From: Synergistales bacterium Syner_01
Lineage (GTDB): Bacteria > Synergistota > Synergistia > Synergistales > Aminobacteriaceae
Length of the DNA: 11,733 nucleotides
NCBI GenBank assembly: GCA_001604435.1
Contig: LVBO01000080.1
Coordinates: 1 to 11,733, forward strand
Reading direction: 5' to 3'
Under the pieces are notes generated by a model. It was not told the origin of the DNA and searched no databases. It saw only the letters and a list, made by a program, of their open reading frames with translations. Shown here piece after piece: positions 6,711 to 11,733 of the stretch. A program made the position numbers and the translations under genes. Every line of letters starts with the position of its first letter. Positions within the stretch are counted from its first letter, which is position 1.

Positions 6711-7766
6711 GTGTTCAAATATCTTACGGGAGTGTTCGGCGGCGACGTCGGTATCGACCTCGGAACCGCCAATATAGTGGTCTACGTCAAGGGGCGGGGG
6801 ATCGTCATCAGCGAGCCTTCCGCCGTTGCCATACGGAAGCGCCCCAGGGGAGGGACGACGGAAGTGATCGCCGTCGGACGCGAAGCGAAGGCGATGGCGG
6901 GAAAAACGCCCGGAGGGGTCTTCACCATCTGGCCTCTGCAGGACGGCGTCATCGCGAACTTCGAAATGACGGAGGAACTGATCCGTCACTGCCTCAGGAG
7001 AGCCAACGGCGGGAAACCGTTCGTTTCTCACCCGAGAGTCGTGATCTCCGTTCCCGCGGAGGTCACGGAGGTCGAACGGAAAGCTGTTATCGACGCCACG
7101 CTCGGCGCCGGAGCCAAGGAGGCGTACGTCATCGAGGAGCCCGTCGCGGCGGCGCTCGGCGTGGGTTTGCCGATCCAGGAACCCCGCGGAAGCATGATCC
7201 TCGACATCGGCGGGGGGACCAGCGAGGTCGGCGTCCTTTCTCTCGGCGGCATCGTGGTGACGAACTCGCTCCGCGCCGCCGGGAAGGAGATGGACAACGC
7301 CATCGTCGCCATGCTCCGCCAGCGGTACGCGCTGCTCATAGGAGATACGACGGCGGAGGAGGTCAAGATCGCCATCGGGTCCGCGCTCCCTCTCGACAAG
7401 GAGCTTGAGATGGCCGTCAAGGGAAGGGATCTCGCGGATGGCCTTCCGAAGGCCGACGTCGTCACATCGGTCGAGGTGCGCGAGGCCCTGGAGCCGATTC
7501 TGCTGCGCATAGAGGATATGGTGAAGGTGGCGCTCGAACAGACGCCTCCCGAGCTGGCCAAGGACATCGTCGATCAGGGGATCTTTCTGTCCGGCGGCGT
7601 TTCGCAGCTGCGCGGGTTGGCGGAGCGCTTGTCGAAGGCGATGAACACTCCGGTGGTCGTGGCGGAGGACCCCCTCTTCGCGGTAGCCCGCGGCGTGGGG
7701 AAGATCCTGGAGAATCTCGGCGACATGAAGAAAGTGCTCCTCTCCGTGGAGAAGGGGTCCAAGTAA
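6711..7766 (+). CDS. mreB: Rod shape-determining protein MreB (bacterial actin)
   Basis: MreB forms membrane-bound ATP-dependent filaments that orient the elongation machinery. Actin-fold motifs are present: phosphate-1 DVGIDLGTAN (12-21), EEPVAAALG (142-150), phosphate-2 DIGGGTSE (165-172) and the adenosine-side LSGGVSQLRG (293-302) followed by VAEDPL. At the last site the usual third Gly of the GGG triplet is Val297. I chose GTG 6711, giving 351 residues. It lies 19 nt after the radC stop, has GCGGGG ten bases upstream and places the start about ten residues before DVGIDLG as in other MreBs. An in-frame ATG at 6651 would add 20 residues, overlap radC by 41 nt and lacks a well-placed ribosome-binding site. 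The N-terminal VFKYLTGVF could serve as membrane-binding sequence. Confidence 0.96.
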   Translation: MFKYLTGVFGGDVGIDLGTANIVVYVKGRGIVISEPSAVAIRKRPRGGTTEVIAVGREAKAMAGKTPGGVFTIWPLQDGVIANFEMTEELIRHCLRRANGGKPFVSHPRVVISVPAEVTEVERKAVIDATLGAGAKEAYVIEEPVAAALGVGLPIQEPRGSMILDIGGGTSEVGVLSLGGIVVTNSLRAAGKEMDNAIVAMLRQRYALLIGDTTAEEVKIAIGSALPLDKELEMAVKGRDLADGLPKADVVTSVEVREALEPILLRIEDMVKVALEQTPPELAKDIVDQGIFLSGGVSQLRGLAERLSKAMNTPVVVAEDPLFAVARGVGKILENLGDMKKVLLSVEKGSK

Positions 7767-7793
7767 TCGGCGCATCCGGCGGAGAGCCAGCTC

Positions 7794-8612
7794 ATGACGG
7801 AAAAAAACAGCGAAAGAGAATGGATACACGGCCTTTTGGCTCTCGCCGCCAGCCTTCTGCTTCTTGCGGCGGCTCCCCGGAGAGAATTTTTCCGAGGGGC
7901 TGTCGATTTCGTCGGAGAGGTTCTGCGCTATCCCGAGTACCCTGCCGTTTTCATCGAGAGAACGGCGAGGAATTTTTCCGTTTGGTTCGCCGACCGTTAT
8001 GTTTTGCAGGAGCGTCTTAAAAACCTGAAAGAGGAGAACGAGCGCCTGAACCTCGTCTGGTCGATGGAAAATTCCCGCAATCTCCGGAGAGAGCTGGACG
8101 GTTTCGTTCGATACGCGCGTATCACGCTTCGGGAACCTCTCTCATGGTGGTCCGAGGTGCGGATCAACAAGGGGGTGCACGACGGCGTCGTCGTGGGGGC
8201 TCCCGCGCTGCAAAGCGGATTCCTCGCCGGAAGGGTCAGCAGCGCGGAAGATGACTTCGCATGGGTCGAACTGCTCTCGTCGTCGTCCCTGATGATTCCT
8301 GTGGTCATAGAGGAGACCAGAGACCTCGGCGTCGTCGCGGGAGACGGCGAGGGGGGAGTCTGGTTGCTGTACGTTCCGGAGAACAGGATGCTCAGGAGCG
8401 GGATGCGCATCAGCACCGCAATGGTCAGCGAGGCGCTTCCGCCGGGGATTCCGCTGGGCAGCCTTGGAGAAGAGCGCCGCGAAACGAGCGGCGGGTACAC
8501 GGCGTGGAGGCTTCTTCCGGGAGCGTCCCTTTCGCAGCTCTATGCGCTCGAAATTCTCGGCCTGCGCGCTCCTTCGCGGGAGAAGGGGAGCGGGGGGAGG
8601 CCCGGGTTATGA
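7794..8612 (+). CDS. mreC: Rod shape-determining protein MreC
   Basis: MreC is a bitopic inner-membrane protein that links MreB filaments to PBP2 and activates wall synthesis. In this 272-residue protein a short cytoplasmic N-terminus is followed by one hydrophobic segment (about 11-27). A coiled coil lies around 70-105 (LQERLKNLKEENERLNLV), then a beta-rich periplasmic region containing NKGVHDGVVVGAPAL and GFLAGRVSS, the typical MreC pattern. The segment LPPGIPLGSLG near 218-228 also matches the family. The ATG has GGCGGAG about nine bases upstream and lies 27 nt after mreB. The stop overlaps the mreD start (ATGA), implying coupled translation. Confidence 0.93.
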   Translation: MTEKNSEREWIHGLLALAASLLLLAAAPRREFFRGAVDFVGEVLRYPEYPAVFIERTARNFSVWFADRYVLQERLKNLKEENERLNLVWSMENSRNLRRELDGFVRYARITLREPLSWWSEVRINKGVHDGVVVGAPALQSGFLAGRVSSAEDDFAWVELLSSSSLMIPVVIEETRDLGVVAGDGEGGVWLLYVPENRMLRSGMRISTAMVSEALPPGIPLGSLGEERRETSGGYTAWRLLPGASLSQLYALEILGLRAPSREKGSGGRPGL

Positions 8613-9067
8613 CCTATCTGCTCGCGTGGTATGCCCAGGATTTTCTGTGGGTTCTCGGCGCCGGGAAGGTCCTCGTCCCGGAGATTTTTTTGCTTGTCCT
8701 CGTCTTTCTCTCGCTCTTCCGCTCCGAGGACGGTGTGCGGGTGATCTGGGCCGCATTCCTGGGAGGAATCCTCTGGGATTTGCGATGGACCGGTTTTCCG
8801 GGCATCAGCTCGCTGATTTATGTTATGACGTTGATGCTCATCCGCTGGATTTGGCATTCCATCCCGGTCTCGGGAAGGACGATCGCGCTCTTCGGTTTTC
8901 TTCTCTGGTCCGCGAACATGCCCATAGCGCTCGGAAGAATTTTCCTGTGGGGATCGCGGGGAATAGAAGTCTGGCGGGCGTATCTTTTGCAGCAGAGTCA
9001 TATTGTGCCCTTGGTGCTCCTTGCCTGTGCCGCCTATGCGTGGAGGTTGAAAAACCAGGATGTCTGA
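8609..9067 (+). CDS. mreD: Rod shape-determining protein MreD
   Basis: This small, very hydrophobic protein (152 aa) has about five membrane segments (near 20-37, 45-62, 65-84, 89-106 and 128-146), as expected for MreD, the inner-membrane partner of MreC. Sequence in this family is poorly conserved; the call rests on hydrophobic profile, size and its place between mreC and the PBP2 gene. The ATG overlaps the mreC stop by four bases, with GGGGAGG (8594-8600) eight bases upstream. That supports this start over longer in-frame options lying inside mreC. The end overlaps the PBP2 gene by eight bases. Confidence 0.88.
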   Translation: MTYLLAWYAQDFLWVLGAGKVLVPEIFLLVLVFLSLFRSEDGVRVIWAAFLGGILWDLRWTGFPGISSLIYVMTLMLIRWIWHSIPVSGRTIALFGFLLWSANMPIALGRIFLWGSRGIEVWRAYLLQQSHIVPLVLLACAAYAWRLKNQDV

Positions 9068-10805
9068 CCATCGACCGGAGATGAATCTTCGCCTTGTTCT
9101 ATGGAAGCTGTTTCTGCTGTTTTCTCTCCTTCTGCTCGCGGGAGGGCTTTACTTTTTCCAGATCGTCAACGCCGATGCGTACGTTCGTCTTGCGGCGAAC
9201 AACCGCCTCCGGTTCATTCGTTTCGCCCCCATACGGGGAGAGATTTTCGACAGGAACGGCGTTCCGCTGGCGGCGAACGTCACCACTTTCGATATCATGG
9301 GGTACCCTCTCGATATTGAAAAGGACGACATGGTGGAAAATCTGGCGCATTTGCTCTCCCGTCACGGGATTCCGATGTCGGCGGAGGATCTTCGGCGGGA
9401 TGTCAAACGGCAGTTCTGGGCGCCCTACAGAGTGGTCCGCGTGGTCTCCAACATCACCCTCGCGCAGATGGCGGACCTTGTGGCCGATCCCGAGTTCCCG
9501 CGGCAACTCTTCCCTATCCCCGTCCTGCGAAGGACCTACCCGGCGGGGAGCATCGCGTCGAACGTTACGGGCTTCGTCGGCGAGATCAACGAGAACGAAC
9601 TGCGCCAGATGGAGGGGAAGAGCTACGTCGGAGGTGACCAGATCGGAAAGACCGGCATCGAGAGACAATACGAGGAGATTCTTCGCGGAGAGCCCGGGGG
9701 AGAATCGGTCGAGGTAGACGCCAGAGGGCGCAGGGTCCGGGAGATAGATACATATCCCGCGGGGCGCGGCGAAGACCTTCATCTGACGCTCGACCTCGGG
9801 GCGCAACGCCTGGCGGCCGATCTTCTGAAGGGGTACCGGGGGGCGCTGATCGTGATGGATGTGCATGACGGAGATGTCCTCGTGCTGGCCTCGTCGCCCT
9901 CGTACGACAACAACCCCCTTTCGTGGGGCGTTTCGGCGAAGGAGTGGAATGCCCTCCTTTCCGACCCGCAGAAGCCGATGCTCGACAGGAGCATCGCCGG
10001 CCTCTACCCGCCGGCCTCGACCTTCAAGATACTCGTCGGGCTCGCCGCCCTCGTCGAGAAGGAGGTCACACCGACGACGTCCTTCTTCTGCGGAGGATCG
10101 TTCACCCTGGGAAACCGTACGTTCCGCTGCTGGAAACGCTCGGGACACGGCACGGTGAACCTGACGACCGCCCTTCAGCACTCGTGCGACGTCTATTTTT
10201 ACCAAGTCGGCCTGAAACTTGGAATCACCCGTCTTCTGAAGTGGGCCGAGCTTTTCGGCTTGGGGAAGCCCACGGGAATCGACCTTCCCGGAGAAGCCGG
10301 AGGCGTCGTCGCAGGTCCCGACTGGAAGAAGGCGCGCTTCAAGGAAGGTTGGTACAGGGGCGATACCGTCAATTACTCCATAGGGCAGGGATTCCTGCTG
10401 ACGACGCCGCTCCAGCTCGCTACGATGTACGCCGTGATCGCCAACGGAGGAAAGCTTGTCCGTCCGCGGCTCGCGAACAGGCTTCCGGTGCAGGCTGCCG
10501 AACTGAACCTGGCTCCGAACCATATGAACATCATACGCAAGGGCCTGGACTACGTTGTCCGAAGAGGAACGGCCCGGAGGGCGGGAGGATTCGGCATCAC
10601 GGTCGCGGGAAAGACCGGCACGGCCCAGAACGCGCACGGGGATGATCACGCGCTCTTCGTGGGGTACGCGCCGATGGACAACCCGAAATATGTCGCGGTC
10701 GCCATGTTGGAGGCCGGGCTTCACGGAGGATCCGTGGCCTCTCCCATGGTTGGGGAGATGCTCTCGTATCTTCTCGTCCCCGAATCCAGGATGAAAACTC
10801 CGTAA
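9060..10805 (+). CDS. mrdA: Penicillin-binding protein 2 (elongation transpeptidase)
   Basis: This class B PBP (581 aa) cross-links peptidoglycan during lateral growth with RodA, MreC and MreD. One membrane anchor spans about 13-33. The pedestal domain begins near GEIFDRNG with the usual LAANVTTF, and contains GKTGIERQYE. The transpeptidase domain carries the active-site STFK (Ser320, Lys323), SCD (375-377, the SxN-equivalent position) and KTG (518-520). Cys344, Cys357, His363 and Cys376 are arranged like the zinc ligands reported for Acinetobacter PBP2. The start ATG overlaps the end of mreD by eight bases with no ideal ribosome-binding site (GGAGG lies about 13 bases away), so translation is likely coupled. 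An in-frame ATG at 9081 has GGAG directly abutting it and is less likely. No rodA gene is visible before minC; it may lie beyond the window. Confidence 0.96.
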   Translation: MSDHRPEMNLRLVLWKLFLLFSLLLLAGGLYFFQIVNADAYVRLAANNRLRFIRFAPIRGEIFDRNGVPLAANVTTFDIMGYPLDIEKDDMVENLAHLLSRHGIPMSAEDLRRDVKRQFWAPYRVVRVVSNITLAQMADLVADPEFPRQLFPIPVLRRTYPAGSIASNVTGFVGEINENELRQMEGKSYVGGDQIGKTGIERQYEEILRGEPGGESVEVDARGRRVREIDTYPAGRGEDLHLTLDLGAQRLAADLLKGYRGALIVMDVHDGDVLVLASSPSYDNNPLSWGVSAKEWNALLSDPQKPMLDRSIAGLYPPASTFKILVGLAALVEKEVTPTTSFFCGGSFTLGNRTFRCWKRSGHGTVNLTTALQHSCDVYFYQVGLKLGITRLLKWAELFGLGKPTGIDLPGEAGGVVAGPDWKKARFKEGWYRGDTVNYSIGQGFLLTTPLQLATMYAVIANGGKLVRPRLANRLPVQAAELNLAPNHMNIIRKGLDYVVRRGTARRAGGFGITVAGKTGTAQNAHGDDHALFVGYAPMDNPKYVAVAMLEAGLHGGSVASPMVGEMLSYLLVPESRMKTP

Positions 10806-10899
10806 AAGGAGATGATGGAAGCCGACCGGGTGGTGGTCCAAGGTTTTTTCGCCGCACACCCCGCCCGCGCGGATAATGGAGAAGCGAGCTTTTTTACCG

Positions 10900-10909
10900 A
10901 AGGAGGGGG
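10900..10909 (+). promoter_or_regulatory. Strong ribosome-binding site for minC
   Basis: AAGGAGGGGG precedes GTG 10914 by four bases. It is one of the strongest Shine-Dalgarno sequences in the window and the main reason to start minC there rather than at the in-frame ATG codons 10812 or 10815. Confidence 0.75.
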
Positions 10910-10913
10910 TACT

Positions 10914-11627
10914 GTGGCTGAAACCGTGGAGTCTCTTGAAAATCCGAAGGATGTTGCCGAACGCCGCGGGACGTCCGAAATTCTGCTGAAAGGAACGGGG
11001 TACGGCGTACGAATGATCTTGCCGGAGGAGAAGACGGACGAAGAGCTGCTGAAGGAGGCGCTCGCCTTCTCGGGAGACGCCGCCCGCCTCGCCCGCGGCA
11101 TCGGGGTTGTCCTCGACTTCCAGGGGAGATCGATCTCCCGGTCGTTCCTGCTCCGTTTCCTTTCGGAGTTCGCCTGGACGGGAGATTTTCGCGTTCTTTC
11201 CTGGATGTCCTACAATGCGGATACGCTTGAACTCTTCCGTGCATCCGGGTTTTCCACCGGCGAGCCAAGTACCGCGAGGAGCGAGAAAAAAGAGAGCGGA
11301 GGCGCCTCGCTCGTCCTCATACAGTCTCTGCGCTCCGGACAGAGGGTGGAGCACGACGGCGACGTAGTGCTCCTCGGGCACATGAACGAAGGTGCGGAGA
11401 TATGCGCCTCGGGAAACGTCTTCGTCCGCGGCAGGCTCAAGGGCGTCGTCCACGCCGGAATGAACGGCGGCGAGTTCAGCATTTCGGCGGGCCAGTTCGA
11501 AGCCAGGCAGCTGCGCCTCGGAGGGAAGCTCTGCTCCTCTCTCGGCTCGGAAATGGAATGGTGGGGGAAGGCCGTCGTAATCAGCTTGGAAAACGATTCT
11601 CTCGTCGTGAGGGAACTGAAGTTATAA
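10914..11627 (+). CDS. minC: Septum site-determining protein MinC
   Basis: MinC blocks FtsZ ring assembly away from midcell and is brought to the membrane by MinD. The protein is 237 residues from GTG 10914, the usual length. The N-terminal FtsZ-inhibiting domain opens near ILLKGTGYGVRMILPE. A charged linker (about 118-131) leads to the C-terminal beta-helix domain. This begins near Leu139-Arg-Ser-Gly-Gln and contains DGDVVLLGHMNEGAEI and GRLKGVVHAG, the segments used for dimerisation and MinD binding. An upstream pair of ATG codons (10812/10815) in the same frame, with its own AAGGAG at 10805-10810, would add up to 34 residues that do not look like MinC. The gap to minD is 53 nt and holds a hairpin. 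The mrd-minC-minD order is common in Firmicute-type loci. Confidence 0.93.
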   Translation: MAETVESLENPKDVAERRGTSEILLKGTGYGVRMILPEEKTDEELLKEALAFSGDAARLARGIGVVLDFQGRSISRSFLLRFLSEFAWTGDFRVLSWMSYNADTLELFRASGFSTGEPSTARSEKKESGGASLVLIQSLRSGQRVEHDGDVVLLGHMNEGAEICASGNVFVRGRLKGVVHAGMNGGEFSISAGQFEARQLRLGGKLCSSLGSEMEWWGKAVVISLENDSLVVRELKL

Positions 11628-11630
11628 GCC

Positions 11631-11660
11631 CCCGAATATCGTCCTGAAAGGACGATCGGG
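11631..11660 (+). other. Intercistronic hairpin between minC and minD
   Basis: TCGTCCT (11639-11645) pairs perfectly with AGGACGA (11649-11655) around a three-base loop. CCCGA (11631-11635) can continue the stem with TCGGG (11656-11660) across a three-base bulge. No T-run follows, so read-through is expected. The minD ribosome-binding site GGAAGGAG (11663-11670) starts only two bases after the structure. Confidence 0.5.
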
Positions 11661-11680
11661 AGGGAAGGAGAGATCTTGCT

Positions 11681-11733
11681 GTGGATTCTCGTGTTATCGT
11701 GATTACCTCCGGAAAGGGAGGGGTGGGAAAGAC
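11681..11733 (+). CDS. minD: Septum site-determining ATPase MinD, 5' end only
   Basis: The window ends 18 codons into this gene. From GTG 11681 the protein begins (M)DSRVIVITSGKGGVGKT, the deviant Walker A motif of MinD/ParA ATPases with its signature Lys12, directly after the first beta strand. MinD binds ATP and the membrane and recruits MinC. GGAAGGAG lies ten bases upstream. Position directly after minC makes MinD far more likely than other ParA-family proteins; the membrane-targeting C-terminus is outside the window. Confidence 0.92.
   Translation, partial: MDSRVIVITSGKGGVGK

Noticed and set aside
6171..7829. A 552-codon open frame on the - strand opposite radC and mreB
   Set aside because: Antisense shadow; it crosses two well-supported genes and shows no known protein motif.
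9099..11453. A 784-codon open frame on the - strand opposite mrdA and minC
   Set aside because: Same cause: antisense shadow of G+C-rich coding sequence, no domain, no plausible start context.
1..11733. Mobile elements, CRISPR arrays, tRNA/rRNA genes, toxin-antitoxin or defence systems
   Set aside because: I saw no direct repeat arrays, transposase or integrase motifs, or tRNA/rRNA sequence. All long frames that make sense are core housekeeping genes, so I do not claim a new system here.

Overview
The window is a G+C-rich stretch of bacterial chromosome in which every convincing gene lies on the + strand. It holds conserved housekeeping genes packed almost end to end. Two familiar gene neighbourhoods are joined here. 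The first is recJ - rel(A/SpoT) - dtd - metallo-hydrolase, and the second is radC - mreB - mreC - mreD - mrdA(PBP2) - minC - minD. Both orders are well known from Firmicutes and related deep-branching bacteria. The high G+C, the preceding GT20 trehalose-phosphate-synthase-type gene and the form of the MreB, PBP2 and MinC proteins make me favour a Synergistota-like organism. That placement is inference from memory, not a search result.

Layout: 1-347 is the 3' end of a trehalose-6-phosphate-synthase-like gene cut by the window edge. 348-566 is the only sizeable intergenic region. It carries a promoter-like pair (361-389), an intrinsic terminator (411-451) and further G+C-rich hairpins before recJ. 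From 567 (or 675) to the window end, ten genes follow in one direction: recJ, rel, dtd, an MBL-fold hydrolase, radC, mreB, mreC, mreD, mrdA, minC and the first codons of minD. Several junctions are translationally coupled: MBL/radC overlap by 4 nt, mreC/mreD by 4 nt and mreD/mrdA by 8 nt. I see no convincing terminator inside this run, so a long operon or a set of overlapping transcripts is plausible.

How the genes work together: RecJ and perhaps RadC concern DNA repair. Rel makes and degrades (p)ppGpp, and Dtd clears D-aminoacyl-tRNA. MreB, MreC, MreD and PBP2 form the core of the elongation (rod) machinery for lateral wall synthesis, and MinC/MinD position the division septum. The run therefore couples stress signalling and translation quality control to cell shape and division.

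I did not find a mobile element, CRISPR array, defence island or plainly new system. The points worth a second look are local. They are an attenuator-like leader before recJ, a bifunctional-looking Rel with a QFDD instead of RxKD motif, a Cys-Cys-His-Cys set in PBP2 that matches a zinc-site spacing, a divergent RadC, and hairpins at the dtd/MBL and minC/minD junctions.
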